In this document: positions 36,518 through 47,583 of the stretch, piece after piece | Numbering within the stretch: the stretch's first letter is position 1 | How the letters are laid out: every line of letters begins with the position of its first letter | Origin: Hyparrhenia diplandra | Lineage: Eukaryota; Streptophyta; Magnoliopsida; Poales; Poaceae | NCBI GenBank assembly: GCA_015847255.1 | Contig: JADLZK010012216.1 | Coordinates: forward strand, 1 to 64,000 | Reading direction: 5' to 3' | Length of the DNA stretch: 64,000 bases | Notes under the pieces: model-generated | What the model saw: the letters and a program-made list of their open reading frames with translations, nothing else | Told to the model about the DNA's origin: nothing | Databases searched by the model: none | Made by a program: the position numbers and the translations under genes

Positions 36518-37779
36518 ATGGGAGCTCTGAATGATAGAAACCCTTCTACCGTCTTGGATGGCCTCTACGGTGTGCAGCTTGGTGGCCATCCATCGCAGCA
36601 GCCGGCACAAAGTGCGGATGAAGCTCTCCGGACCACCGTTGTAGATTCAACAACTTGTGAGCACTACAAGAGTGGTAGTGGTACAACACAACAAAGATTG
36701 CAGATCCGGTGAGCGAATTTGCAGTAGTTAACCACTAGTCAACATACACAACATTTGTGCACTAACCACTGTCCGATGCCTTCTGTAACTGCAGAAGACT
36801 ATGGCAGCAGATACCCTCTTGCTTGAAGCCCATCCACTGCACCATTACATGTACGGTAACTTCCATCAGTAGAAAATCCTGCCATCTGCTAGTCCACAGT
36901 AGGGCGCCATATGCCGATATCTACCTACTAATAGTATAAAACATTACATTTTGAGCAGGTGACAAGCATGCTGGTGAGACTGTTGCGAATGTCGTCACCT
37001 CTCTGCCCTTCATTGTTCTTGGACTGCAGGCTCCAAGGCAAGACACATCTCGTGATCCTGAAACAAGATGCGCCTATGCTTTGTTTGCTGACAGCTGAGC
37101 ATAGACACTCTACTACTACTACTAACAGGCCATGGTGGTGCAGGAAGAACTTGAACACAGCTATCTACGCGAACTCATTGATTGGGGTGGGAATAGCTTC
37201 GAGCTTGTATCATTCTTCCAAAGGAGAAATCCGAAAGTTTCTGCGCTGGGCTGACTACACTATGATTGCTACCACCACACTGGTAAGTCATCACATCCTT
37301 GCACTGAGGATAGGTACCATTGTTAGAGTGTCGGGATTCACCCGCCATGGCAACTATGTATTTCATGCAGTGTTTGTCGAGAGCACTTAGCACTGAGAAC
37401 CCAAGATTACTAATGGCAGCATCAGCATTGCTCCTGCCGTTTCAGCCGTTGATGGTTTCAGCTGTCCACACTGGATTGATGGAGGCAAGTAATCCAAATG
37501 GTCCAATGTATCTTGTCTAGATTAAAGAGAACACTTCAAGATCCACCAAACAATTTGTTTGGAAATCTAACTATCCTAAACAACCAGGTTTCATTTGCAA
37601 GAAGAGCATCAATTGAACCAGAGCTCAGGATGGCACATAACCTGCACAAAATGTCATCTCTGCTGGGAGGTGCACTGTTCATTGCCGACGATTGCTTCCC
37701 CGAGACCCCCTACATCCATGCTGCATGGCATCTTGCTGCTGCGATTGGCATTGGCACTTGTAACAAGCTTCTTGAGTGA
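36518..37779 (+). CDS. CREST-superfamily (alkaline ceramidase-like) seven-span membrane protein
   Basis: Six coding exons: 36518-36708, 36795-36850, 36959-37037, 37144-37282, 37371-37484, 37588-37779. They give an uninterrupted 256-residue protein. Introns 3 and 5 begin with GC (AAG|GCAAGA, GAG|GCAAGT); the others begin with GT. After a polar N-terminal 70 residues come about seven hydrophobic spans (around 91-106, 115-131, 143-158, 166-184, 213-226, 237-251 and a weaker one). The motifs that define the CREST zinc hydrolases are present: S128-x3-H132 (IASSLYHSS), D146 (LRWADYTM) and H237-x3-H241 (YIHAAWHLA). HCTITCDKHAGETVANVV before the first span recalls alkaline ceramidases. CREST members cleave amide or ester bonds of lipids in membranes; the substrate here is unknown. 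Convergent with the PPR gene downstream. The start is the first in-frame ATG and is less certain than the rest. Confidence 0.88.
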
Positions 37780-38385
37780 CAGTGGAAACAGTCCTCCACT
37801 CCTGCTGATATCAACGAGTAGTTGATTTCAGTATTATGACGAAGTTAGAGTCATGCAGTAGCAACTTGTCGACACTTAAAATAACAAACACCAGAGGTCT
37901 AATATTGGATAGGTGATTGATATCAGATACTGTGTTTTTTTTTTTTCTTTAGGTGAACTAGGTGTCCCTGTGTATGTATTTCTGTTAGGATTTGAGTAGG
38001 TTTTTCATCATTGTTGTCACAATGAGGTGACCTGCAACAACAAGACTTGTAGTTGGAACTTGGAACTGCAATATAATAAACTGTTTCTACCAATTTTCCC
38101 TGTAAGTGCTACAAAAGAATGTAAAACAACGGATGTGTGTTAACCTGGAAAGGAACAAGAGTGCATTAGTATCACAGGCAATCTGAAGGTGGTGAAGATT
38201 TGTTGAAGACTAATCCATTTGCACCTACACCAGTGCTCTGAGGAAAACGTCAAGGCTCAACACCTGACAACCAAATAATTTCGGTTCTACTTCAAGTATG
38301 GCGGTATAAATGTTTTGAAGGCCTTTTGGCTTTTGCTTTTGAGTCACAGATAATCAGCTGGGCTTGTGCTACCAATATGCTGGAC
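37780..38385. other. convergent 3' regions
   Basis: Non-coding sequence between the CREST-type gene (plus) and the PPR gene (minus). It probably holds both 3' untranslated regions. A poly-T run lies at 37935-37947. Confidence 0.5.
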
Positions 38386-39985
38386 TCATTCTTGTGCTAC
38401 CACAATGCTGGACTCGTTCTCATTCACCCAGCTTCTGCCAGCAGGTTTCTCAGCATTCAGTGCAGCTACTCTTTCCCTCACCATCCGAGCCTGCTCCCAC
38501 TGTCCAACACCAGCATACATGTTGGACAGCAGCACTAGGTGCCCAGCCGCTCGTTCTGGCTGCAGTTCAACTAATCTATCAGTCACTTTAGCTGCAAGCT
38601 CAAGGTTGCCCTCCCTTCTACATCCACTCAGTATTGCACCCCATGCACCCTCGTTTGGCTGGAATGGCATTTTTTCCGCAAGCTCAAGTGCTTCATTCAA
38701 CTGTCTCCAGCGACAGAGCATGTCAACCATGCATCCATAGTGCTGTATCTCTGGATTTATCCCATAAACTCTTTCCATGCTCTCAAAGTACCACCGTGCA
38801 TCATCAATCCTCCCTGCGAGACTGCACGCCCGCAGAACTGCGAGCAGCGTGGCACCATCAGGACGTTCTTGCATTCTGTGGAACAAGTCAAGCGCGTCCT
38901 GGGGGTGACCATGCATTGCAAGACCCGAGATCATAGTTGTCCAAGAAACAGTGCTCCGCATTGGCATCATCCCAAACAAGCGGCGTGCATCATCCACAGC
39001 ACCACACTTCACATACATATGGATGAGAGCATTGTCCAGCAACACTGTCCTCTGCTGCCACCCTTCCAAGTCCCACACGTGCATGCACCCATCGCCCAAG
39101 CTCCAGGTCACCCAGCTCCGCACAGGCTGTCAGCAAGGCAACCATGGTCACTGTGTCATCCTTGACCCGCGCCTTTCTCATCCTCCAGAACAGCTCCACC
39201 GCCTCTGCTGCCCTCCCAGCATTGGCACACCCACCGATCACTGTGGTCCACGCCACCGCGTCCCTCCTGGGCATGTCACCGAAGAACCGCAGCGCGGCGT
39301 CCACCTCGCCGCCACACCTCACGTACGCGGCGAGCATGCAGTTCCATGCTGCCACCGTCCTGGTTGATATTTCGTCGAACACCTTACGGGCGTCCCCCGA
39401 GCCGCCGGGCCGCCGCGTACACGTTGACGAGGCTGGTCATCACATGCCCACTCTCGCCGGTCGGGGCCAGCATCCCGCCCGCGAGCGCGCGGGCGTGGAG
39501 GGCGCGGCCGTGAGGGGAGCGCCCCGGCGCCCGCGGGCGAGAGCCGAGAAGAGAGTGGAGAAAGTGAATGCGTTGGGCCGCAGCCCGTGGCAGCCCACGA
39601 GGCGGGAGAAGAGCGCGAACAGGGCGCCGGGCGTGGCGCCTGACGCGGCGGCGGCGCGGAGAAGGAGGTTGGCGAGGGTGGGGGGACGCCGGGGAGGGGG
39701 GCACGGAGAGGAGGAAGAGCGACTCTGCGCGGGGGAGGTCGGCGGCGGATGCGGCGAGGGAGAGGAGCTTGGCGAGGAGGAAGCGCTTGTGGGTGAAGCC
39801 GTTGAGGAAGAGCTGCGCGTGGAGCTGGTCGAGGCCACGGCGGATGACAGAATGGGACGGGGACGGGGAGCGGCTGAGGTGCTGCGCGATGAGGAAGAGG
39901 CGCTGCTGCAGCGCGCGGGGTATGGGACGTGCCGGGGCAGGTTGAGCAGAAGGAGCGCCCGGCGGCGAGAGCGATCGCTCGGCAT
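38386..39985 (-). CDS. E-class (PLS) pentatricopeptide-repeat protein, frame-disrupted
   Basis: Intronless span from ATG 39985 (MPSDRSRRRALLLL) to the stop at 38386. PPR motifs of the PLS type are clear: AAWNCMLAAYVRCG, DAVAWTTVIGGCANAG, LLDNALIHMYVKCGAVDDA and TVSWTTMISGLAMHGHPQDA. The tail HYGCMVDMLCRWRQLNEALE, GAWGAILSGCRREGNLELA, LLSNMYAGVGQWEQA and GRSWV is the E domain; there is no DYW domain. Such proteins bind organellar RNA, often for C-to-U editing or processing, in mitochondria or plastids; the target is not predictable here. The protein jumps frame near 39918, 39690, 39510, 39390 and 39075, yet motif sequence is good on both sides each time and in-frame stops are few. The 5' half is extremely GC-rich, where sequence errors cluster. 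Confidence 0.85.
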
Positions 39986-40151
39986 CTCTCGCCCGGCTTG
40001 CTTCTGTCCCGGCCGCCGGGAATGATGAGTTTCGTTTGCTGATAAACATTTTTTATTGCAATTGAAAGCTTGGCGACCTATAAACATGTTTATTGCTAGA
40101 ATTTGTCTTTTCATAGTATATATGTGTCACTTCATGATTTCTCGTTTCTTA

Positions 40152-40396
40152 GGGCCTTTTGGCTAGAGACTATATAAGATTAAATAGGGACTAATATTAT
40201 TCCTCAAAGTTGTTTGCTTAAAGAGAATAATTTCATACACAAAGACTATATAGGGACTAAATGGGCTAAAAATTTGGACTGATCGACTAAGGACTAAATG
40301 AAACTAAAAATTAAACCATTAGCTCTCTTATTTAGTAATTTAGAAACTAAATAGGACTAAAATTTAGTCTCTAGTCCCTAGAAACCAAATAGGGCC
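40152..40396. mobile_element. Tourist-like (PIF/Harbinger) MITE
   Basis: GGGCCTTTTGGCTAGAGACTA on the left is mirrored by TAGTCCCTAGAAACCAAATAGGGCC on the right. TTA flanks both sides (40149-40151, 40397-40399), the usual Harbinger target. Confidence 0.82.
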
Positions 40397-40445
40397 TTAG
40401 ACGTAAAAATTAAGTGTTTTTTTATGGTCGCTTGACCCGATCTTA

Positions 40446-40728
40446 ATGGGCTTCTCTCCTCTATTAGGGGACGATATGTTTCAATGGGAGTTGGTGGGGC
40501 TCGAGGGATTTCTCATCTTCGCCTGCAGCCCCCCGGATAGACTTGAAGGTCTCCATGGTCTTGGGTTGTTCTTCCTTGTAACAGCGATTGATCAAGTGTG
40601 TGCGTTGTGTGTGTGTTTGGGGGTTTCAAACCTCCTTTTTTTGTATTTTTATTTGGGTTCTTCACCCTTTTTTTCTCCTACTTAATATATTGATACGCGA
40701 GTCCTCCCGCGTGTTAGAAAAAAAACCA
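40446..40728 (+). mobile_element. LINE 3' end
   Basis: Ends CTTAATATATTGATACGCGA, then GTCCTCCCGCGTGTT and a short A run. This closely follows the usual plant L1-type 3' end (TTAATA..TTGATACGC...CTCCCGCGT). Only this 3' stub is present. Confidence 0.6.
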
Positions 40729-40734
40729 CATAAA

Positions 40735-41310
40735 AATTAACCGTGATGAGTTTTTGAAACCACCACCAATGAAAGGTCATGGTTAATCGCCAAAAAACCG
40801 CAGAGCGGTTAATAAAAAAAAAGCGCATCCCACACCCCTAATGGACCGGGATCTTGGCCACGCCACGGATCCGCCATCGCCACCGGATACGCCCCTTTCC
40901 TTTGCTAGGGGTTTGTCGATCCACCACCATGGGAGCTTGATGCGCCAGCAGAGGGTGGATCTAGCGAGCCCGCGGGATTTGCTGTGTTCGCGTCCATCGT
41001 GGCCACTCTGAATCCAGTAGAGGGAGAAGAGGATGAGGTCACTGCGCCAATGGGAGCCGCCGCCCAAAACCACCCGTGTCGCTCGCGATGCCGGCTGCGC
41101 TTGGCGCTCGCGCCTCGGCCCCAACACGTGCCAACACGTGTCTCTAGCGCCACCACGCCGCGGGTCCCAAGCTCGCGCCCACGCCGCGAGCTCGCGCCTC
41201 GCTCCACCCGAGGTTGAAGGTGGGAGAGCTAGTTGCGGTGGGAGTGTCACAGAGTCCGGTCGCCGGTCCTGCGAAATCCGTCGTTCGTTGTCGCCTTTGC
41301 TTTAATCCAA
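40735..41310. mobile_element. CACTA-like fragment
   Basis: GGTTAATCGCC, AACCGCAGAGCGGTTAATAAA and CCACGCCACGGATCC resemble the subterminal and internal sequence of the CACTA family at 30148-31220. No terminus is present; the LINE stub abuts its left side. Confidence 0.45.
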
Positions 41311-41814
41311 GTTTCGCCACTTGCCTCAAGTTGCCAACACGTCGAAGATGATCTCAATATCACATGTGTTAGCATTTCGAGCGATTTGGCAAGAACGGTT
41401 AGTGCACTAGATTCTAAATGCATATGCAAGTCAACATGAACCTAGAGGCACTTCATCATCGGATTAGCCGTGGCATTCCCTCTTGATAGTCGGCTATCTA
41501 TCCAAAAAGTGATCACACTCTCTATAGTGTCTCGATCACCGAAAGCGAACCCTATCAAGTTATACCTTTGCCTTGATCTCCGGGTCATTTCCTTTCCAAC
41601 ATGTGAGCTCGATGATCCACCATGTCCATCATCAATGTTCATGTCCATGATCATGTTCCTCCACGTCATCCATGCAATCTTATCTCTTAAACACACTTAG
41701 AGTAAAGGATTAGCATAATAAAGTATCATCAATTATCAAAACTAAACATGAGATTTAAGGGTTCGCCACCCATGCGAGAGCGGCGCGAGGGCTGTGGCTC
41801 CCCTGTTCTGTACG
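41311..41814. other. intergenic, no gene recognised
   Basis: No gene or complete element seen. Confidence 0.4.
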
Positions 41815-42065
41815 GTGGATCGAAAACAAAACCCATTTAGACTTAACATTGATAGTTCCTTTTCTCACTATATGTGTTCTCCTAGTAACTTTAGGGATAG
41901 AGCTGACAAAAAGGCCATCGCCATCATGAACAATAGGAGCATGCAACGTCACCTCATATTAATAGCCCTAGTGGCATACATTATCACCACACTGGTGGCC
42001 GTTCGCTATTTTCGGGACCTACATGGTCTCCAGGTGAACAAGCTGCTCCTTTTTGGGACATATAA
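41815..42065. repeat. duplicated segment, copy A (left part)
   Basis: Matches copy B at 44965-45412: TCTCACTATATGTGTTCT, TAACTTTAGGGATAGAGCTGA, CCTAGTGGCATACATTATCA and GCTCCTTTTTGGGACAT occur in the same order. Copy A is interrupted at 42066 by a transposon and resumes at 44277. No coding sense. Confidence 0.85.
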
Positions 42066-42291
42066 GAGCATCTCCAACAGTTTGCTAAAATTTACTTGTC
42101 AAATGTTGTGATTTGGCAACTTGCTATAACAAATAGCAAGTGAAAAAGTAGGCTCTCTCCAACAGTTTGTCATTTTGCCATTTAACTTAGTAAAATTGTA
42201 AAAATTGGACCCACATCATACCCAACCCAACTGCCTCCTATTTCCTTCCCGTGCGGCGATCCTTCCCGTCGCGCCCGTGGCCGCCGCAGAT

Positions 42292-42947
42292 CACTGGCGG
42301 AGCCATAAGAGGGAAGCGGGGGCAGCTGCCCCAGCTAAAGTTTTTTCGCGATATGGATATTATCTCAACACCGGTGGATACCGGGAATCGCTGGCCTACA
42401 TGCATCTACGACAGCCAGACGACGGTCACAGTTTTCGCGTCTTCGCTGACTGACTCTCGCTTTACGTGGCCGACCTGTGATGGCGTCGCTCGTGGCCAGC
42501 CGCGTGATCAAGGCGATGGACGGCGAGCCGTCCGCCGTCATGCAGCAGGCATGGGCGGCGCCCTCTTTCTTCTTATGCACGGAGACACCTGCGGTGCCCA
42601 GCACAACGCACAGCATGGCACAACGCAAACCGATTGCTAATTGTTTCTTGATTCGGCAACAACTTTAGATATAATCTCATTGTTTTTTTTTTGCGAAACG
42701 ATATAATCTCATTGTTAAAAGCATGGACCAATTGATTTAGGCAAGAAAACTCACCTTAATCATGTTTAAAATTAATCTAATTATTAGGGGTAAAGCTAGA
42801 TATCTTTATGTATGATGAAAAAAGAACTGAAACATGCATTCTCTCCTGGGCGACTGCGCGCTATGGTGAGAGTTAGAAGTTACTGATTTTGGTTTAGTCG
42901 GTCATTAGAAGTTCGCCCCACTGGTTTTTCTCCTGGCTACGCCACTG
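42292..42947. mobile_element. nested TIR element
   Basis: CACTGGCGGAGCCATAAGAG on the left pairs with CTCCTGGCTACGCCACTG on the right. Flanks CCGCAGAT (42284-42291) and CCGCAGTG (42948-42955) agree at six of eight bases, suggesting a hAT-like 8-bp duplication. No transposase. Confidence 0.5.
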
Positions 42948-43012
42948 CCGCAGTGTACCAGTACGTCGGGGGGTGGCCAAGGCGCGCGGCCATCGTCCCT
43001 GTTTGTCACATC

Positions 43013-43116
43013 CGTCAGCATGAACAACAGGAATTGCCGGCCATAGTAGCATGGACATGGAGAACGTCAGCATGAACAACAGGAATTGCCGGCCATAGTA
43101 GCATGGACATGGAGAA
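43013..43116. repeat. perfect 52-bp tandem duplication
   Basis: 43013-43064 and 43065-43116 are identical, starting CGTCAGCATGAACAACAGGA and ending GACATGGAGAA. Confidence 0.97.
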
Positions 43117-44276
43117 CAGTAGCATGCACGGCTTTATAATTCAAGGTATTGATGAAACAAAGCATATGGCTCTTTTATCATAGAACTAAACAGTACTTCG
43201 ACAATGCTGTTGATGAAACAAAAACAATTCTGCTGAATTCTAAATAATAACAGTTGTGCTGAAAATAAAGACAAATCAAAGGTTTAATAATTCAAGGACT
43301 CATATGACTGGAACTAAACTTAATTTTCGAGCATCTTCTTATGCGTCTTCGCAATCCATAATTTCTCGTTGCTCTTTTTATCAACTTCGCCTCAGGAAGT
43401 TTGTGTTCCGCACCAGCTTTCTTTTCCTCAATTGTCCTAGCATGAAGACAAGATTAGCAAACATTTAAACATACACGCAACTTCTAGCTATGGATCAAAC
43501 AAGTTCACCATCGATCGTGACCAAGCTATGGATCAGCCATGCACATACACAATCATCCGATTTCTGGCCATCCGTTCAACAGAAGCACATAAAGACTATG
43601 CACGCAACAACGGCGACGAAACTGAGCCATATCTTAACGCAAAAAAATTGAACCATGGCAACCCCGATCCGAACCCTAGCATCTCGCAACCATGCCGATC
43701 GCAAGGACATCTGGTGTCGCCTGAACCTAGCTGAACCATGACAACCCTTTCTGAATCCTAGCATGAAGACACGGAGATCAACTACATACCTGATCGGGCG
43801 CACGGCTTCTGGTCACGACGGCGGCGGGAACTCACGACGGAAACGAGTACCTTCTTCTCACGACGTCACAACCTTCTTTCGCCACGGATTCTCGATCCGC
43901 GCTACGACGGGCTTCTTCTTGCGACGACGGGGACCTTCTTCTCACGCGCGGGATCTCACGACGGGCGCGACGGCGCCCCTCTTCCCGCGGGAGGTGTCAC
44001 GGCGGGATCTTGCATGCAAAGGGACCAGGATCGTAGATATATATGGGAAAAATTTGGCGGGAACTTTCTCGAAACGTCCGTGCGTGCGGGGAAGGGGGCG
44101 GCGTCGCGCGGGATCGCGATAGCAAGCTCGATCTACGCGTAAAGATACACGCGAGGGGAAAGATGGCAAGTTGGGAAAAATAGCAACCTCTTTTAGCAAA
44201 CTATTGGAGAGTAATTTTTCTAGTTTTGCCAAATTTTTAGGATAGCAACCTCATTTAGCAAACGTTGGAGATGCTC

Positions 44277-44440
44277 TAACTAGTGAGTTTTGTATAATGA
44301 AAAATTGATTTTTGCTTTTTGCTACATATTTATATATCAACATATTCAATTGTTATTGTTTATCATTAACTCAGGATTTCTGCAACAATGTTGTTTTTCA
44401 CAATGCTTATAAGTGTCATGCAAGCAACTGCGCACGCCTT
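44277..44440. repeat. duplicated segment, copy A (right part)
   Basis: Continues copy A after the inserted element: AGTGAGTTTTGTATAATGAA, TATTGTTTATCATTAACTCA and GCGCACGCC match copy B at 45417-45572. Confidence 0.85.
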
Positions 44441-44964
44441 TCTTGAAGACAGAGGTTTGACTTAATTTTTTGCTTTTGCTATAGCAATAGGCTTGATTAG
44501 CTACACTTAGGGGGGCGCTCCTTCGAGGGAGGCAAGAGTCACCGTCCATCCCAAAAGAAATAAGGTGGTAAACAGGGAGTATATATGAAACCAGAAGGGG
44601 ATGCTTACTTTTATAAAATAGATCTTTTTTAGTGCAACCCACTCTTATATAGTATAGAAAGCGTTAGTTCAGTCAAGCTTTCCAATCAAATCAATTAAAG
44701 AAGAGGCAAGTTATTATGTAAGATAATAAGAATAGTGGAGTGGAGACAGTGAACTGGGGCAGAGCCCCCCTATCCCCCCTATAGATCCGCCACTGAGTGT
44801 TGTACTGTTGTTGCTGCTTGCTAGTAGCTATTGCGGACCAAACTACTTGTCACATTATGACATGTTATTCCAACGGTGAGTTTAATATGTATAATTGCTT
44901 ACCGTTTGGTCGCTTCTAGGTAGCAAGAGTAGAATCAGCTAATACTAAGCCCTATGGCCCAACC

Positions 44965-45572
44965 AAAAGAGCAAAATTTAGACTTTACATTGATATACTT
45001 CCTATTTCTCACTATATGTGTTCTTCCTGTAACTTTAGGGATAGAGCTGACAAGTACAGGAACAACTACACTAAGGAGGGAATTCGTGGGTGACATCTTG
45101 ACTTAAAAATCAGAAAAGAATGTGGTGACAAGCTCCCCCGAAGATATCGAATTTTTGATTAAGAAGTTAGCTACAATGTAATTTTACATATTTATGTTTT
45201 ACCGAAATACACAAGAAAGTACCAATGTTGTAATTTAGATGGTTTATTTAACAGTTTCCAAAAGAAAAATCATAGTGTTAGCACGGACATTATACTAGTG
45301 AACAACAGGAGCATGCAAGGTCACCTCTTATTAACAGCCCTAGTGGCATACATTATCAAGACACTGGTGGGCGTTCGCTATTTTTGGGAGCAGCTCCTTT
45401 TTGGGACATTTAATTGGTGAGTTGTGTATAATGAAAAGTTGATTTTTGCTTTTTTTTACATATATTTAGATACCAACATATTCAATTATTATTGTTTATC
45501 ATTAACTCAAGATTTTAGTGACTATGCTATTTTTCACGACCCTTGTAAGTGAGTTGCAAGCAATTGCGCACG
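44965..45572. repeat. duplicated segment, copy B
   Basis: Homologous to 41815-42065 plus 44277-44440. It carries about 240 bp extra (45056-45295) not in copy A, and lacks the transposon. Direct orientation, about 3 kb apart. Non-coding. Confidence 0.85.
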
Positions 45573-46199
45573 CCATAAATAGGGGTCCTCTACTACCAAA
45601 CGACAAATGCAAAAGAGTCACCTTGATCCTTTTTAGTACAATGGACGTATTAGATAATAAAATTTGTAAAAAGCAGAACAAAGAGAACCATAAAGGCCTG
45701 TTTGGATTCTCACAAATTGAAATTAAAATCTAGAAAGTGCTTTCTATTTTAATATTGAATTACTTACTTTCTATTATTTTTTCTTAATTTCATGGACAAA
45801 TTCATTGCGGAAAAAGTCTACTTAACCCCTCGAATTATTGGGGTGTCTAACCATTACCACGAACTTCAAAACCGGTTAACCAGCACATTAAACCTTGCAA
45901 AACCGTCTAAATCACCCCTAGGGCGGTTTTGGATGCCGGTTTTGCCTACGTGGCAGCCACAAAGTGGAGTGGTTTTGCCACGGTGGAAAACTGCGTGGCG
46001 TTGGGCAGCCTAATTTGGATGGGAAAAGGGTGTCGGGCCCGCATGTCGAACGTGCCCCCTCTTTTGACGCCCTCTCCCATCCCCTGTCTCGGGGTACACC
46101 GTCATGGTAACGAGATAGAATTTGGCGGGTGGATTTCGCGCTTTTGAGAAAATGAGATGCCTATTTTCTATTGCGTCGGATGCAATTTGTCGAAGAAAT

Positions 46200-47438
46200 C
46201 TTGCTATCCCTCGTGCTCAAGTTGGTTTACTTGTTGGGTAGCAAGTTGAAGGGGGAGGCGACAACGGACGATGATCTTCCGATTTTAGTCGACCGATTTG
46301 GGCCGAACGTTGGGACCACTGGACCGAGTGTCGGTCAAGCGAGGTCCGGTCACTTCTAGAGAGCATCGAAATCCGTTTTTTGACCGAGCCGAGGCGTCCG
46401 GTCACCTTGACCGGACACTGGCAAGGGCTCGTCAGGGTGTGGGCTCGCGGGCGCGTTATGCGATTCGACCCGAGGCGTCCGATCCACCGTGACCAAAGCG
46501 TTCGGTCGGCCGAAAGTTGTGATTTCCACCCTAACGGCTCTATTTTGGAATGGGGTCTATATATACTTGAGTGGTCGGTTGCTAGCTCTCTCTTGCACAT
46601 TTGAACCTTCTAACTCTCTTGTGAGCTGAGAAAACTCCCCTTTACTCATCTCTCTTGCCTAACTTCGACCTTTGGTGAGATTGAGTGAGATTCAATTGCA
46701 TTTGCTTGTTGATTGCATCTAGAGGCACTTGTTCTTCGGAGGAGCTACATGATTCTTGTTTCTCTTGGGAATTTGCTTGGTTCCCTAGCGGCTTGGAGTT
46801 CGTGGTGGTGTTGAGCTCGACCGGAGTTTGTTCGAGGCCACACCGGTGGACTTGTGAGGGTTTGATCATTCCCTGCGTGAGCTTCGCGAAAGGAATCATT
46901 AGTGGATTGCTCATGGCTTGTGGATCTCCTCTTGTGAGTGATTCATTGAGCTCCCTCCGAGGGATTTGGCACCGACCATTAAGCTTGTGAATCATCAAGT
47001 GGGTGCATCGCCACAACGAGGACTAGCGTGCCGGCAAGCACGTGAACCTCGGGGATAAATCACCGTGTCATTTGTGTTGAGCTCGTTGGAGATTTCTTAT
47101 TGACATCGGTGATTGGCATCATCCTCTACTCTACTCCGGTGGTATTGTATTCTAGCCTCTCTTCGCTTTACTTATCTTGTTTAGCTTGGTTAGTTTGTTT
47201 AGCTCCTAGAGGTAGAATTATTTAGTATAACTTGCTCACCTAGGAGTAACTTAGCAACCTAGCTCTTGCTTGTGATTTGAGATATTAGAATTGCTAGGAG
47301 GCTTGCATAGCTAGAGAGAAGCTCCGCTTATTTCGCTACGCTATCTTTTTGTCTAACCATTTGCTTTAAGTGTTGTAGTAGAAATTTTTATAGGCTATTC
47401 ACCCCTCTAGCCATTTAGGACCTTTCAACAACACTCCT
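46200..47438 (+). mobile_element. LTR-like remnant inside the Mutator-like element
   Basis: GC-rich CCGGTCACC-type repeats are followed by a TATA motif (TCTATATATACTTG, about 46556-46569), CT-rich leader sequence, and a right end reading TAGGCTATTCACCCCTCTAG...GGACCTTTCA. This is the usual look of a grass copia-type LTR. No primer-binding site or partner LTR follows. The left boundary is a guess. Confidence 0.4.
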
Positions 47439-47583
47439 AGGACCATGCCTCGGCCACAGGTGAAGTTGTTGGCCACGGTAAGTTCCCACGGCGTTGCAGG
47501 CGGCTCGTCGGAGCGGACACGACGGCGTGGGAACATGCCCGGCCCAGTGCGGTAGATTTGGTGAAGTGGAGGTGTGGCGTGGT

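Larger units (their letters stand above)
42066..44276. mobile_element. PIF/Harbinger-like element, 2.2 kb, with TAA target duplication
   Basis: Left end GAGCATCTCCAACAGTTTGC is mirrored on the right by GCAAACGTTGGAGATGCTC. TAA lies on both sides (42063-42065, 44277-44279). Copy B of the surrounding duplication (around 45412) shows the uninterrupted site. The GC-rich interior (42230-42640, 43780-44130) has no recognisable transposase, so it is non-autonomous. It contains a nested TIR element (42292-42947) and a perfect 52-bp tandem duplication. Confidence 0.88.

Noticed and set aside
38386..39985. PPR gene as a plain pseudogene
   Set aside because: Disruptions are almost all single-base frame changes with intact motif sequence between them, matching the error pattern elsewhere in the window; left as a frame-disrupted gene.
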